The notes: a model not told the origin generated them from the sequence alone. A stretch of 64,000 nucleotides of DNA from Mesorhizobium australicum WSM2073 (GCF_000230995.2 NC_019973.1:496001-560000); one strand, 5' to 3'. Positions 46,847 to 57,182 are shown, numbered from the stretch's first letter. Made by a program: numbers and translations.

Positions 46847-46881
46847 GCAAACGGCAAAACCTTCGGTTTCGCGGCGTTTGC
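46847..46881. promoter_or_regulatory. Two-part hairpin in the MATE/AraC control region
   Basis: GCAAACG (46847-46853) pairs with CGTTTGC (46875-46881), and within it AAACC pairs with GGTTT around TTC. It starts about 54 nt upstream of the MATE start. Regulator site or leader hairpin; no known RNA class recognised. Confidence 0.35.
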
Positions 46882-47034
46882 GCCGTCTCTTGAACGAAAT
46901 GCGACATGAAGGCAAGGGAGGGGCGCGAGAACAGATTGAGCCAGCGCCATTGCCGGGAGGCGTCGCCTCGTTCCCTTGCCGGCCCGGACTGCTCCGGATT
47001 AAAACGTCGGCGGCGGGCGAATATGGGAGGCAGG

Positions 47035-47952
47035 ATGGCGTTCAGACGCAGAAAGAACACGGCGGCGATCCCGCGCACGGCGCCTTCCTTCGAGCATATC
47101 GTCACCGAGGCGAGCGACAGTTTCCTGTGGCGGCTGGACGACTATCCCTGGGAGCGCAACGTCTGGAACTTCCATCCGGAATACGAGATCCACCTGCTGC
47201 GGAAATCCTCCGGCGTGGTCCTGGTCGGCGACCATATTGGCGAGTTCGGGCCGGGCTACCTCACCATCGTCGGTGGTGGCCTGCCGCATGACTGGGTCAC
47301 CGCGGTGCAGCCAGGCGAGTTGATCGAGGGTCGCGACATCGTGCTGCAATTCGATGCCGAGCGGCTGCGAGGATCGGCTGACATGCTGCCGGAATTGCGC
47401 GAACTGGAGCCGTTCCTGGAACGGTCGCTGCGCGGCATGGTCTTCCACGGCGGGACCGCGCTTGAAGGCGCCGCGCTGATGGAGCGGATGGGTACGGTGC
47501 ATGGGCTGGCCCGGTTCTGCCTGTTCCTCGAACTGGTCGACCTGCTGGCCCGGACCGATGAGTATGAGCTGTTGTCATCACCGAACTTCCAGCCGGTTCT
47601 CGATGCCGCCTCGCTCGACATCATCCAGCGCACGCTGACCTATCTGTTCCAGCATTTCGCGGAGGATCTGAAGCTGCCTGACGTGGCCGAGCTGGCCGGC
47701 ATGAGCGAAAGCACCTTCTCGCGGTTCTTCCAGAAGAACACCGGCAATTCCTTCAGCGACCATCTTGCCAAGCTCAGGCTGTGGCAGGCGTGCAAGCTCC
47801 TGGCTGATACCGATGTGCCGATCACCGACATCTGTTTCCAGGTCGGCTACATGAACATATCCAACTTCAACCGCGCGTTCCTGCGCAAGCACAAGATGAC
47901 GCCGTCATCCTATCGCAAGCTGTCGCGGCAGCGTCTGGCGATGCGCGCATAA
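47035..47952 (+). CDS. AraC family transcriptional regulator
   Basis: A 305-residue regulator. Residues about 20-120 form a cupin-like sensor (WNFHPEYEIHLL, GDHIGEFGPGYLTIVGGGLPHDW). Residues about 195-300 hold the double helix-turn-helix: LPDVAELAGMSESTFSRFFQKNTGNSFSDHLAKLRL and ITDICFQVGYMNISNFNRAFLRKHKMTPSSYRK. ATG 47035 follows GGGAGG; ATG 47023 is close by. It lies 242 nt upstream of the plus-strand polyol operon in the same direction and is the best candidate for its activator. Confidence 0.92.
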   Translation: MAFRRRKNTAAIPRTAPSFEHIVTEASDSFLWRLDDYPWERNVWNFHPEYEIHLLRKSSGVVLVGDHIGEFGPGYLTIVGGGLPHDWVTAVQPGELIEGRDIVLQFDAERLRGSADMLPELRELEPFLERSLRGMVFHGGTALEGAALMERMGTVHGLARFCLFLELVDLLARTDEYELLSSPNFQPVLDAASLDIIQRTLTYLFQHFAEDLKLPDVAELAGMSESTFSRFFQKNTGNSFSDHLAKLRLWQACKLLADTDVPITDICFQVGYMNISNFNRAFLRKHKMTPSSYRKLSRQRLAMRA

Positions 47953-48194
47953 GCGCATCCTGAATCACCATTTTGGACCAGATCGATACTCGTGTGACGC
48001 GTCCCCTATGTGGGTGCCGTTTTTTGCGCTGCACAATGCATAAAAGTACAGGTCTGCTGCAACGGGGCTTCTAGCTTGACCCCTCACAACTGCGCATTTT
48101 GGCGATGGGTGGCATGTCGTTCGGGCGATGGTGAGGATCGCGCAACCCGAGGACCTGCGTTTCCTGCGACGTATTCCTGGAGGAGAAAAAGATC

Positions 48195-49466
48195 ATGAGA
48201 CCAGTTCGGCTCGCTGCCAGCCTTGGCGCAGTTTTCGTGCTTTCCGCTACCGTTTCAACCCTAGCCCTGGCGCAGGCGCCGGTCTGTTCGGCACCGGTCA
48301 AGGTGCTGGCGCAGCCACGCGACGGCCTGACGCTTCTGGAGGACTCAAAGGCCGAGTTCGAGAAGCTCTCCGGCGCGAGCTTCAAGATCGATTATCTCAA
48401 CGAGAACGATCGCCGCGCCAAGTCGCGCGCGGACGCGTCCACCGTCGGCAACTACAACGTCTACTATGTCGATGAAGCGAATGTGGCGCTTTTCGCCTCG
48501 TCGAAGTGGATCGTGCCGCTGACCGATTTTTATCCGGCCGACTACGACTATGCCGACTTCGACCCAGGCCGCCAGAAGGTCGCGACCTATGACGGCAAGG
48601 TCTGGTTCGCGCCGCTGACCGGCGGCGGCGACCTGATGGTCTACCGCAAGGACGTGCTGGAGGCCGCCGGCATCCAGCCGCCCAAGACGCTGGACGAGCT
48701 GATCGCCGACGTGCCGAAGCTGACCAATGCCGACAAGGGCATGTATGGCATCGCGTTGCGCGGCGCCCGCGGGTCGGGCGCAAATGTCTGGCGCTGGATG
48801 CCGTTCTTCAAGGCCTATGGCGGCAAGTGGTTCGACGGCGACAAGCCGGCCTTCAATTCGGAGGCCGCGGTCAAGGCAACCGAGACCTATCTGAAGCTGT
48901 TCAAGGATTCGGCACCCGGCACGCAGACCGGCAGCTGGGACGAATCGACCGGCGCCTTCCTGTCGGGCCAGGTCGCGATCCTGGTCGAATCGACGCCGCT
49001 TTCGGGCATGGCGGTCGATCCGAAAACCTCGCAAGTGGTCGGCAAGATCGGCTTCCTGCCGCCGCCCTCGCCACTTCCCGGCGGCGGTTACGGCCATGGC
49101 CTCGCCATCGCGGCGAAGGCCAATGCCGACGACGCTTCGAAGAAATGCGCCGGCCTGTTCATCGCCTGGGCAACGTCGAAGGAAAACGAGAAGCGCCGGC
49201 TCGACGCCCACCAGTTCGGTGAGCTGAACCGCACCAGCATCCTGGCCAGCAAGGAGTTCGCCGACATCTACGGCGCCGATCTCGGCCAGGCGCTTGCCGA
49301 AACAGGCAAGGTGACGGCGGTGAACTTCTGGCAGGATCCACGCTGGCCGGATCTCGGCGACCGCTGGGGCATCATCCTCGAGGAATTGATTGCCGGCACG
49401 CGCACCGACGTCAAGGGCAGCCTCAACGAGCTCGAGGCCTATGCCAATGAGCTGGTGAAGAAGTAG
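48195..49466 (+). CDS. Polyol/sugar ABC transporter binding protein (operon I)
   Basis: A 423-residue family-1 solute-binding protein. Signal peptide at residues 1-27 (cleavage after ALA). Mature features: VKVLAQPRDGLTLLE, NYNVYYVDEANVALFASSKWIVPLTDF, GGDLMVYRKDVLEAAGIQPPKTLDELI and VNFWQDPRWPDLGDRW, fitting sorbitol/mannitol-type binding proteins. GGAGGAG lies 8 nt upstream of ATG 48195. First gene of operon I; the neighbouring dehydrogenase suggests a polyol such as xylitol, arabitol or sorbitol. The 242-nt region upstream shows no promoter I can place confidently. Confidence 0.9.
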   Translation: MRPVRLAASLGAVFVLSATVSTLALAQAPVCSAPVKVLAQPRDGLTLLEDSKAEFEKLSGASFKIDYLNENDRRAKSRADASTVGNYNVYYVDEANVALFASSKWIVPLTDFYPADYDYADFDPGRQKVATYDGKVWFAPLTGGGDLMVYRKDVLEAAGIQPPKTLDELIADVPKLTNADKGMYGIALRGARGSGANVWRWMPFFKAYGGKWFDGDKPAFNSEAAVKATETYLKLFKDSAPGTQTGSWDESTGAFLSGQVAILVESTPLSGMAVDPKTSQVVGKIGFLPPPSPLPGGGYGHGLAIAAKANADDASKKCAGLFIAWATSKENEKRRLDAHQFGELNRTSILASKEFADIYGADLGQALAETGKVTAVNFWQDPRWPDLGDRWGIILEELIAGTRTDVKGSLNELEAYANELVKK

Positions 49467-49584
49467 GTCCCTCCCTCTTGCGGCGCGCGGTTCGCGGCAG
49501 TCTCGGGACCGCCGGAACCTGTGCGTCGCAGGAGGGCCTGCCCGTCATGTCCAGATATCAGAGACACAGCAAGGCCTGAGACCA

Positions 49585-50451
49585 ATGCCTCGACGTTCAT
49601 CCCTGCCGGTCACCTTTGTCGTGCCGACGCTGGTCATTCTGCTGATCCTGTCGATGGTGCCGACGCTTTACGCGATCATCATCGCCCTGCAGAACCGCGA
49701 GCTGAGCTCGACGGCCTATTCCTGGGTCTGGTTCTCGAACTTTTTGGATCTATTCTCCGACCGCCGCTTCCTCAACGCCGTCTGGGTGTCAGTGAAGTGG
49801 GAGGTGGTCACCGTCGTGGCAACGATGGTGGTGGCGATCGGGCTCGGCGTGCTGATGTTCGAGGCCGCCTCGCCGCGCCTGCGCAATCTCTACTGCCTGC
49901 TGTTCATCATCCCGGTGCTGCTGCCGCGCGTCTCGGCGGCCTTCGTCTGGAAGTTCGCCTATCATCCACTCTACGGCATCGCCACCTACCCCTACCGGCT
50001 GCTCACCGGCGGGCTGATCTTTGATCCGCTGTCCAAGCCTTCGACGGCGCTGTTCGCCGTCGCCTCGGTCGATGTCTGGCAGTGGGGCCTATTCTTCGCC
50101 GTCATCGTGCTCAAGCTGCTGGAGACGTTGCCGCCGCAGCCGATCGAGGCGGCCCGACTCGACCACGCCCGGCGCTGGCAGATCCACGCCTACGTCACCT
50201 TGCCGATGCTGAAGGCGCCGCTGATCAGCCTGATGTTCGTCAAGATGATCGAGTCGCTGCGCTCCTTCGACCTGATCTATGTGATGACCCGCGGCGGGCC
50301 GGGCGTGGCAACCGAAACGCTCGACATGTACGCCTTCTCGCAAGGCTTCATCGAGTCCGGCAAGGTCTCCTACGCCTCGGCGATGGCCGTGCTGATGATG
50401 ATCGCCACCGTCATCACCTTCACGATGCTGTGGAAGCGGGTGCAGGCATGA
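49585..50451 (+). CDS. Polyol/sugar ABC transporter permease, MalF type (operon I)
   Basis: A 288-residue permease with six helices. The EAA loop reads IEAARLDHARRWQIHAYVTLPMLKAPLI (about residue 190), and ETLDMYAFSQGFIESGKVSYASAMAVLMM near the C-terminus is typical of SmoF-like proteins. It starts 118 nt after the binding-protein stop. The stop overlaps the next permease (ATGA). Confidence 0.92.
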   Translation: MPRRSSLPVTFVVPTLVILLILSMVPTLYAIIIALQNRELSSTAYSWVWFSNFLDLFSDRRFLNAVWVSVKWEVVTVVATMVVAIGLGVLMFEAASPRLRNLYCLLFIIPVLLPRVSAAFVWKFAYHPLYGIATYPYRLLTGGLIFDPLSKPSTALFAVASVDVWQWGLFFAVIVLKLLETLPPQPIEAARLDHARRWQIHAYVTLPMLKAPLISLMFVKMIESLRSFDLIYVMTRGGPGVATETLDMYAFSQGFIESGKVSYASAMAVLMMIATVITFTMLWKRVQA

Positions 50452-51260
50452 GGCCCGGCCGCATCATCGCCAAGGCCGTCCTGGCCTTCGCCGGCTTCCT
50501 CGCGGTATTCCCGCTGCTGTGGACGGCGCTCAATTCGCTGAAGAACAGCGTCGACATCATCACCCGCGTTCCCCGCCTCGTGTTCACGCCGACGCTTGCC
50601 AATATCAGCTATATCCTTGGCCGCGACAGCGTCATCACCGGCCTCTACAATTCGGTCATCGCCTGCGGCTCGGCCGTGCTGATCGGCGTCGTGCTTGGCC
50701 TGCCCGCGGCCTACGCGGTGGCGCGCTATCCCAACCGCTGGGCCGGCGACATCCAGTTCTTCGTGCTGTCGCTGCGTTTCCTGCCGCCGGTGGCGGTGGC
50801 GATCCCGCTGATGGTGATCTGGTTGCAACTCGGCCTCTACGACACTTTGCCGGCTTTGATCGTCACCTACTCCCTGCTGACCATCTCGGTGATCATGTGG
50901 CTGGCCATTCCAGCCTTCCAGGCCGTGCCGAAGGAAGTCGAGGAAGCCGCCTTCGTTGACGGTTACGGCGCTTACGCGGTGTTCTGGCGGATCGCGCTGC
51001 CCGTGGCTGCCCGTTCGCTGATCGGCGCGATTGCCTTCAGCTTCGTGCTGGTCTGGAACGAGTTCCTGATCGCGCTGATGCTGTCGAGTTCCAATGCCAA
51101 GACCTTGCCGATCGTCGCCTCCGAACTCTCCCAGCAAGGCATGAATGTGCCGTGGGGGATTTTGAACGCCTCGGTCGTGCTCCTGTCGCTGCCGCCGCTG
51201 CTTTTCCTCGGCGTGCTCAGCGGTTTCCTGAATTCCGTTTTCCGGCAAAAAAAGACTTGA
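50448..51260 (+). CDS. Polyol/sugar ABC transporter permease, MalG type (operon I)
   Basis: A 270-residue permease with six helices. The EAA loop VPKEVEEAAFVDGYGAYAVFWRIALPVAARSL is clear, followed by FSFVLVWNEFLIALMLSSSNAKTLPI. ATG 50448 overlaps the previous stop (ATGA); the open frame upstream of it is the shifted frame of the MalF-type gene. Pairs with the MalF-type permease to form the channel. Confidence 0.92.
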   Translation: MRPGRIIAKAVLAFAGFLAVFPLLWTALNSLKNSVDIITRVPRLVFTPTLANISYILGRDSVITGLYNSVIACGSAVLIGVVLGLPAAYAVARYPNRWAGDIQFFVLSLRFLPPVAVAIPLMVIWLQLGLYDTLPALIVTYSLLTISVIMWLAIPAFQAVPKEVEEAAFVDGYGAYAVFWRIALPVAARSLIGAIAFSFVLVWNEFLIALMLSSSNAKTLPIVASELSQQGMNVPWGILNASVVLLSLPPLLFLGVLSGFLNSVFRQKKT

Positions 51261-51275
51261 AGTGAGGACGACCCG

Positions 51276-52322
51276 ATGCGGGCTTTGGTACTTGAAAAAA
51301 AAGGCGAACTGTCGCTGCGCGAGATCGCGTTGCCGCTCGATGTCGGACCCGACGACGTCAGGATCGCCATCCACACGGTCGGCGTCTGCGGCAGCGACGT
51401 GCACTATTACACCCATGGCGCCATCGGCAGCTATGTCGTGCGGGCGCCGATGGTGCTCGGCCACGAGGCCGCCGGCACAATCGTCGAGGTCGGCGTCAAT
51501 GTCAGGAGTTTGAAAGTCGGCGACCGCGTCTGCATGGAGCCCGGCGTGCCGAACCTGTCGTCGCGCGCGACAAAACTCGGCATCTACAATGTCGACCCGG
51601 ACGTCACTTTCTGGGCGACGCCGCCGGTGCATGGCATCCTTGCTCCCTATGCCGTGCACCCGGCGGCTTTCACCTACAGGCTGCCCGACAATGTCTCCTT
51701 CGCCGAGGGCGCCATGGTCGAGCCCTTCGCCATCGGCATGCAGGCGGCTAGTCGTGCCCGCATCGTTCCAGGCGATGTCGCCGTCGTCGTCGGCTGCGGC
51801 CCGATCGGCATCATGATCGCGCTTGCTGCCCTTGCCGGCGGCTGTTCGAAAGTGCTGATTTCCGATTTTTCCGCGCCCAAGCTGACGATCGCCGCGCAAT
51901 ATGCCGGCATCGTGCCGGTCAATATCGGCGAACAGTCGCTGGTCGACGTCGTCGCGGCGGCCACCGACAATTGGGGCGCCGACATCGTCTTCGAGGCGAG
52001 CGGCAGCCCCAAGGCCTTCGCCGACCTGTTCGATGTCGTGCGGCCAGGTGGCGCGGCGGTGTTGGTCGGGCTGCCGGTGGAGCCGGTGGCCCTCAACGTA
52101 CCGGCGGCGATCTCGAAGGAAGTGCGCATCGAGACGGTGTTCCGCTATGCCAACATTTTCGACCGCGCCCTGCAGCTCATCGCCTCCGGCAAGGTCGACC
52201 TCAAGCCGCTGATCACCGGCACCTATGATTTCGCCGACAGCATCAAGGCGTTCGAACGGGCCGCCGAAGGCAACCCGCAGGACGTCAAGCTGCAGATCCT
52301 GCTTACAGGCGAAAAGGGCTGA
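51276..52322 (+). CDS. Zinc-dependent alcohol dehydrogenase, xylitol/sorbitol dehydrogenase type
   Basis: A 348-residue medium-chain dehydrogenase that oxidises a polyol to a ketose with NAD. Catalytic zinc residues are in [11 protein letters not shown] (Cys), [10 protein letters not shown] (His-Glu) and [10 protein letters not shown] (Glu); the Rossmann loop is [20 protein letters not shown]. The block EPGVP...[20 protein letters not shown] matches sorbitol/xylitol dehydrogenases that lack the structural zinc. Located between permease and ATPase genes, so it acts on the imported polyol. Confidence 0.92.
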   Translation: MRALVLEKKGELSLREIALPLDVGPDDVRIAIHTVGVCGSDVHYYTHGAIGSYVVRAPMVLGHEAAGTIVEVGVNVRSLKVGDRVCMEPGVPNLSSRATKLGIYNVDPDVTFWATPPVHGILAPYAVHPAAFTYRLPDNVSFAEGAMVEPFAIGMQAASRARIVPGDVAVVVGCGPIGIMIALAALAGGCSKVLISDFSAPKLTIAAQYAGIVPVNIGEQSLVDVVAAATDNWGADIVFEASGSPKAFADLFDVVRPGGAAVLVGLPVEPVALNVPAAISKEVRIETVFRYANIFDRALQLIASGKVDLKPLITGTYDFADSIKAFERAAEGNPQDVKLQILLTGEKG

Positions 52323-52324
52323 CC

Positions 52325-53410
52325 ATGTCCGCGATCGTTTGCTCCCACGTCGACAAGGCCTATGGCTCCACCACGGTCATCCGCGATCTCAACCTCAGCA
52401 TTGAAGAGCACGAATTCGTCGTGTTCCTAGGCCCGTCCGGCTGCGGCAAGTCGACCTTGCTCAGGATGCTGGCGGGGTTGGAGGACATCAGCGGCGGCGA
52501 GGTCTCGATCGGCGGCAAGGTGGTCAACGACCTCGATCCGGGGGATCGCGGCATCGCCATGGTGTTCCAGAACTACGCGCTCTATCCGCACATGACGATC
52601 TTCGACAACATCGCCTTCGGGCTGCGGCGCCAGAAGGTGCCGGCGGCCGAGATCCGCAAGCGGGTCGAAGCGGTGTCGGGGACGCTGGGGCTCGACCCCT
52701 ATCTCGGCCGCAAACCGGCCGAACTTTCCGGCGGCCAGCAGCAGCGCGTGGCGATCGCCCGGGCCATGATCAAGACGCCCAAGGTGTTCCTGTTCGACGA
52801 GCCGTTGTCCAATCTCGACGCCAAATTGCGCAACCATATGCGCGTCGAGATCGCGCGGCTGCACCAGTCGTTGAAGACCACCACCGTCTATGTCACCCAT
52901 GACCAGCTGGAGGCGATGACGCTCGCCGACCGAATCGTGCTGCTCAAGGACGGCGTCATCGAGCAGATCGGCTCGCCGGCGGAAATCTACCGGCGGCCGG
53001 GCAATATTTTCGTGGCCGGCTTCATCGGCACGCCGAACATGAATTTTGTCGATGTGACGGTCGCCCGAGCCGGCAACGGCTGGACGCTGACCGGCGCCGG
53101 AACGGTGCTTTCGATGGACGGGGCGGGTTTTCATGTCCAGCCGGGCGATCGCGCCGTGCTGGGCATCCGCCCGCCGGACCTGAAGACGGCCGGCGCCGGC
53201 GCCGCCGGCATATTGCAAGGCACCGCCGATCTCATCGAATTCCATGGCAATGACGCGCTGGTGACCTTCGGCTCCGGCGGCAAGGAGATCAGCGCACTGG
53301 TTCCGGCACGCGAATGCCCGGTGCTGCATGCGCCCGTCCGCTATACGTTCGAGGAGGAAGCGATCCACCTGTTCGACGCGACATCGGGCGCGTCCCTGCG
53401 CAAGCAGTAG
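52325..53410 (+). CDS. Sugar ABC transporter ATPase, UgpC/MalK type (operon I)
   Basis: A 361-residue ATPase: Walker [10 protein letters not shown] (about residue 38), signature [14 protein letters not shown], Walker [21 protein letters not shown]-loop [16 protein letters not shown]. The C-terminal regulatory OB domain (about residues 240-361) with [16 protein letters not shown] is MalK-like. It starts 2 nt after the dehydrogenase stop and ends operon I, 11 nt before the convergent kinase gene. Confidence 0.94.
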   Translation: MSAIVCSHVDKAYGSTTVIRDLNLSIEEHEFVVFLGPSGCGKSTLLRMLAGLEDISGGEVSIGGKVVNDLDPGDRGIAMVFQNYALYPHMTIFDNIAFGLRRQKVPAAEIRKRVEAVSGTLGLDPYLGRKPAELSGGQQQRVAIARAMIKTPKVFLFDEPLSNLDAKLRNHMRVEIARLHQSLKTTTVYVTHDQLEAMTLADRIVLLKDGVIEQIGSPAEIYRRPGNIFVAGFIGTPNMNFVDVTVARAGNGWTLTGAGTVLSMDGAGFHVQPGDRAVLGIRPPDLKTAGAGAAGILQGTADLIEFHGNDALVTFGSGGKEISALVPARECPVLHAPVRYTFEEEAIHLFDATSGASLRKQ

Positions 53411-53421
53411 AGCGACAAAAC

Positions 53422-55008
53422 CTACCGGATGGCGTCGAGCACCTGCCGCTGCCGGTGCATTTCCAGGAAAATGCGGTAGTCGCGATCGAAGCGGGCGCCG
53501 GCCGCCGGGTTGGCGGCGCGTGCCTTGCCGCCCTGCTGCATGGCAAGGCAGGCGGCGTTGAGATCGGGGAACAGCCCGGCAGCGGTCGCCGCCACCATGC
53601 CGGTGCCGAGCAGAACCGCCTCGTCGGCCAGCGGCTCGACCACCGTACAGCCGGTGGCGTCGGCATAGAGCTCCATCAAGAGCGGGTTCTTGGTGTGGCC
53701 GCCGGTGACGTGCAGCGTGTCGATCAGGTAGCCGTTCTCATTCAGCGCCTCCAGCACATGGCGCACGCCGAGCGCGATGCCGACGGCGGTGCGCCAGTAG
53801 AGCTTGCACAGGCTGTCGAACGACGAATCCAGCGTCAAACCGCTGACGACGCCGACGGCGTGCGGGTCGGCCAGCGGCGAGCGGTTGCCGTGGAAATCCG
53901 GCAGCACATGCAGCCGCGCGGCAAGGTTCTCGCCCTCGGCGGCGCGCAGTTCGGCGACGCGCCCGGCAATCCTGGCATGCATGGCCGCGTTCGGCTCGCC
54001 GCCGGCGCCGTGCCAGCGGATGATGTGGTCGAGCAGCGCCCCGGTCGCCGACTGGCCGCCTTCCGATAGCCACAGCTTCGGCAGCGCGGCGCCGTAGTAA
54101 GGGCCCCAGACGCCGGCGAAAGGCTGCGGGTCGGGCGACATCGCCATGACGCAGGAGGACGTGCCGGCGATCAGCGCCAGATGGCGGCCGATATTCTGGT
54201 CGTCGCCGGCAAAACCGCCGAGCACGCCAAGCGCCCCGGCATAGGCATCGATGACGCCTGCGCCGACGCGGCAGTTTTCGGTCAAGCCGAGTTCCGCCGC
54301 TGCCTGCGCCGTCAACGGACCGATATCGGCGCCAACCGGGCTTGCCTTTTCGGGCAGATTGCCATGGTCAAAAAGATCGTCGAGGCCGACGAGTTCGAAG
54401 AAATCGCGCTGCCATGCGCTGTCCTGGTGCGCCAGATAAGTCCATTTCGCTGTCAGTGTGCATTGCGAGCGGGCCAGCGAGCCCGTTGCCTGCCAGGTCA
54501 GGAAATCGGCCAGGTCGAACAGGTAGCCGGCTTCATTCCATGTCTTCGGTAGATTACGCTTCAGCCACATCAGCTTCGGCGTCGCCATCTCGGGCGACAT
54601 GACGCCGCCGATATAATTCAGCACCTCGTGGCCGCTCGCCGTGCATTCGTCGGCTTCGGCGATGGCGCGGTGATCGAGCCAGACAATGGTGTCCCAGCGC
54701 TTGTCGCCGGTGGTCGACACACTGAGCTGGCCGCCTTGCCTGTCCCGCACGACCAGAGAACAGGTGGCATCGAAGGAGATGCCGGCGATATCCCCGGCGG
54801 CGACGCCGGCCTTTTCCCGCGCGGCACGCACGGCGGTGCAGACGGCGGACCAGATATCGCGCGAATCGTGCTCGGCATGATCCGGCTTCGGCTGGTTCAT
54901 GGCGATCGGCCGCTCGGCACGGCCGAGCAAGGTGCCACTGGCGTCGAGAATGCCCGCGCGAGCGCTCCCGGTGCCGACATCGACCGCGCAGACAAACTGT
55001 TTCGTCAA
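53422..55008 (-). CDS. FGGY-family carbohydrate kinase, ribulokinase-like
   Basis: A 528-residue sugar kinase that phosphorylates a pentulose or related ketose with ATP. Phosphate-1 loop: VCAVDVGTGSARAGIL. Then CTLTAKWTY, GVIDAYAGALGVLGG, and HVTGGHTKNPLLMELYADATG (phosphate-2/adenosine loops). The length and these motifs suit the D-ribulokinase/FGGY subgroup rather than XylB. TTG start at 55008 overlaps the HAD gene stop (TTGA). Last gene of the smo operon; it would phosphorylate the ketose made by MtlK or SmoS. Confidence 0.9.
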   Translation of the reverse strand: MTKQFVCAVDVGTGSARAGILDASGTLLGRAERPIAMNQPKPDHAEHDSRDIWSAVCTAVRAAREKAGVAAGDIAGISFDATCSLVVRDRQGGQLSVSTTGDKRWDTIVWLDHRAIAEADECTASGHEVLNYIGGVMSPEMATPKLMWLKRNLPKTWNEAGYLFDLADFLTWQATGSLARSQCTLTAKWTYLAHQDSAWQRDFFELVGLDDLFDHGNLPEKASPVGADIGPLTAQAAAELGLTENCRVGAGVIDAYAGALGVLGGFAGDDQNIGRHLALIAGTSSCVMAMSPDPQPFAGVWGPYYGAALPKLWLSEGGQSATGALLDHIIRWHGAGGEPNAAMHARIAGRVAELRAAEGENLAARLHVLPDFHGNRSPLADPHAVGVVSGLTLDSSFDSLCKLYWRTAVGIALGVRHVLEALNENGYLIDTLHVTGGHTKNPLLMELYADATGCTVVEPLADEAVLLGTGMVAATAAGLFPDLNAACLAMQQGGKARAANPAAGARFDRDYRIFLEMHRQRQVLDAIR

Positions 55009-55688
55009 GATGCTCTAACTCTCGCTCCCAGGCCTGCAATCAGATCGGGCAATTGCAGCATGTCAGCGAATATAAAGTCCGGTTCGGTCGACGCAAGCCG
55101 CGCTTTCAATGCCGGATTGCCAGCGTGCGCGCCGCCGGTAAAGGCAAGGACGCGCATGCCTGCCGCGCGTGCGGCGGCGACACCGGCCGGGCTGTCCTCG
55201 ATGACGAGACACCTGCGCGGATGGGCTCGCATGGTGGCGGCGGCGTGGAGGAAAAGGTCGGGCGCCGGCTTTCCCTTGGCAACCATGGCCGCGCTGAACA
55301 GATGCGGCTCCATCAGCGTCAGCAGACCGGTGACGTCGAGCGCGTAACGAATGCGTTCTAGCGTGCCGGAAGAGGCGACGCAGTACGGCAGGCCGAGCTT
55401 CGGCAGCATCTCCTTGACGCCGGGGATCGGCATCAGCTCCTCGCGGAACTTTCGCATGAGGTCGACGCGCATGGCGGTGAGATGCTGGTCGGTGATCTCC
55501 AGGCCGAAGTCGCGGCTGAGGATCTCGCGCACGCTTTTCATGCTCTTGCCGAGGAAATGCTCGTAGGCAGCGTCCTCGCCAAGACTGCCGCCGGCAAGTT
55601 CGATCATGCCGAGCAGCGCCGAGACGGAGAGCGCCTCGCTATCGACCAGCACGCCGTCGCAGTCGAAGATGACCAGTTCAGGCGTCAT
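55005..55688 (-). CDS. HAD family hydrolase, beta-phosphoglucomutase/phosphatase type
   Basis: A 227-residue haloacid-dehalogenase phosphatase. The nucleophile motif is IFDCDGVLVDSEAL at residue 7; motif II is CVASSGTLERI; the later KGKPAPDLFLHAA and CLVIEDSPAGVAAARAAGM hold motifs III and IV. Similar phosphatases accompany sorbitol/mannitol genes in other rhizobia. It may recycle a misphosphorylated sugar. 15 nt separate it from mtlK and it overlaps the kinase by TTGA. Confidence 0.9.
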   Translation of the reverse strand: MTPELVIFDCDGVLVDSEALSVSALLGMIELAGGSLGEDAAYEHFLGKSMKSVREILSRDFGLEITDQHLTAMRVDLMRKFREELMPIPGVKEMLPKLGLPYCVASSGTLERIRYALDVTGLLTLMEPHLFSAAMVAKGKPAPDLFLHAAATMRAHPRRCLVIEDSPAGVAAARAAGMRVLAFTGGAHAGNPALKARLASTEPDFIFADMLQLPDLIAGLGARVRAS

Positions 55689-55703
55689 GATGCCGGCTGG
55701 CTC

Positions 55704-57182
55704 TCAGAGCTTGCCGGCGAGGTAGCGCGTCAGCGTGGCGCGCGTGCCATTGGCCCAGAGCACGTTGAGCGCGTGGGCGAAGGCCTCGACGAAGGCGGCG
55801 GCGCGGCCGACGTCGCCATAGATATCGTCCATCGCAAGCCACGCGGCGGGCGCGTCCTTTGCCGCCTTTGCCGTTGCCTTCAGCCGGTCCCAGCTCGGGT
55901 CGTTGGGCTCGATGACGGCGCCGCTGTCCGTCGTGCCGAAGCAGTAGCGGCACCAAAGGGCCGATTCCAGCGCCAGTCCGGCAACGCCTTTGCCGGCCTT
56001 CAGCCGGTCGGCGATGGTCGGGATGATGAATTTCGGCTGGCGATTGGACCCGTCGAGGCAGAGCCGGCGCACCGTGTCGCCGATCTTGGGATTGGAGAAG
56101 CGCTTCTCGATGAGCTGGTAATAGTCTTCCAGCACCGTGTCCGGCACCGGCGGCACCGTCGGGATGATCTCGTCGTGCTCGAGCTTGTCGAGGAACCCGC
56201 GCACCAGCGGCTCCTGCATCGCCTCATGGACGAAGTGGATGTCCATCAGCCCAGCCGGATAGGCTATCGTGGCATGGCCACCATTGAGGATGCGGATCTT
56301 CATCAGCTCATAAGGGGCGACGTCCTTGACGAACTGCACGCCGACCTTTTCCAGCGGCGGGCGGCCATCGGTGAAATGGTCTTCCAGCACCCATTGCCGG
56401 AACGGCTCGCAGAACACCGGCCAGTTGTCCTCGATGCCAAAATCGTCGGCGAGGATCTTGCGCTCGCGGTCGCTGGTGGCCGGCGTGATGCGGTCGACCA
56501 TGGCGTTCGGGAAGGCGACCGTCTCGCTGACCCAGCTCGCCAGATCCTCGTCGATCAGGCGGGCAAGGCCGATAACACCATCCGACGTGACATGGCCGTT
56601 GTGGGGAATGTTGTCGCAGGACATCACGGTGAACGGCACGATACCATCCTGGCGGCGTCGCACCAGCCCGGCCAGGATAATGCCGAACACAGTCTTCGGT
56701 GTGGCGCCCGGCTGCGCGTCGGCGACGATGTCGGGATGGGTCGGGTTGAAGACGCCGGAGGCCGGGTCGATGAAATAGCCGCCTTCGGTGATGGTCAGCG
56801 AAACGATCCTGATCGCCGGATCAGCCAGCCGATCGATGATGGCGGCGGCATCTCCCGGCATCAGGAAATCGATCATCGCGCCGGTGACGCGGGCGCTCAT
56901 ATGGCCCTCGTCCTGCTCGACCACTGTGGTCAGCCAATCCTGCTCTTCAAGCTTGCCGCGGCCGATCTTCTCGCCGTCGAACACGCCGGCGCCGACCAGC
57001 GCCCAATCATGACCGATGCCCTGACCGAACAGGTCGTCGAGATAGACGGCCTGGTGCGAGCGGTGAAAATTGCCGACACCGAAATGCACGATGCCGGCTT
57101 TCAGCGCCGAGCGGTCATAGTTCGGACCTGCGACCTTAGGCGGAAGCCTGACGAGGCTCGAGGACGAAAGTTTCACGGTCAT
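55704..57182 (-). CDS. mtlK: Mannitol 2-dehydrogenase
   Basis: A 492-residue long-chain polyol dehydrogenase: mannitol + NAD to fructose, and often D-arabitol to D-xylulose. Seen: IVHFGVGNFHRSHQAVYLDDLF (NAD loop), SLTITEGGY, PFTVMSCDNIPHNGHV, and the catalytic block KIRILNGGHATIAYPAGLM (Lys-x4-Asn-x2-His). Full length for the family. Start ATG 57182. It lies 164 nt downstream of smoS across a region with two hairpins, so its expression may differ from smoEFGKS. Confidence 0.95.
   Translation of the reverse strand: MTVKLSSSSLVRLPPKVAGPNYDRSALKAGIVHFGVGNFHRSHQAVYLDDLFGQGIGHDWALVGAGVFDGEKIGRGKLEEQDWLTTVVEQDEGHMSARVTGAMIDFLMPGDAAAIIDRLADPAIRIVSLTITEGGYFIDPASGVFNPTHPDIVADAQPGATPKTVFGIILAGLVRRRQDGIVPFTVMSCDNIPHNGHVTSDGVIGLARLIDEDLASWVSETVAFPNAMVDRITPATSDRERKILADDFGIEDNWPVFCEPFRQWVLEDHFTDGRPPLEKVGVQFVKDVAPYELMKIRILNGGHATIAYPAGLMDIHFVHEAMQEPLVRGFLDKLEHDEIIPTVPPVPDTVLEDYYQLIEKRFSNPKIGDTVRRLCLDGSNRQPKFIIPTIADRLKAGKGVAGLALESALWCRYCFGTTDSGAVIEPNDPSWDRLKATAKAAKDAPAAWLAMDDIYGDVGRAAAFVEAFAHALNVLWANGTRATLTRYLAGKL

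Noticed and set aside
48070..48110. TTGACC box upstream of polyol operon I as a sigma70 promoter
   Set aside because: No acceptable -10 hexamer at 16-18 nt spacing; left unassigned.
50370..51899. Minus-strand ORF of 509 codons opposite the MalG-type permease and dehydrogenase
   Set aside because: Low-complexity Asp/Arg/His/Gln composition and complete overlap with two well-supported genes.
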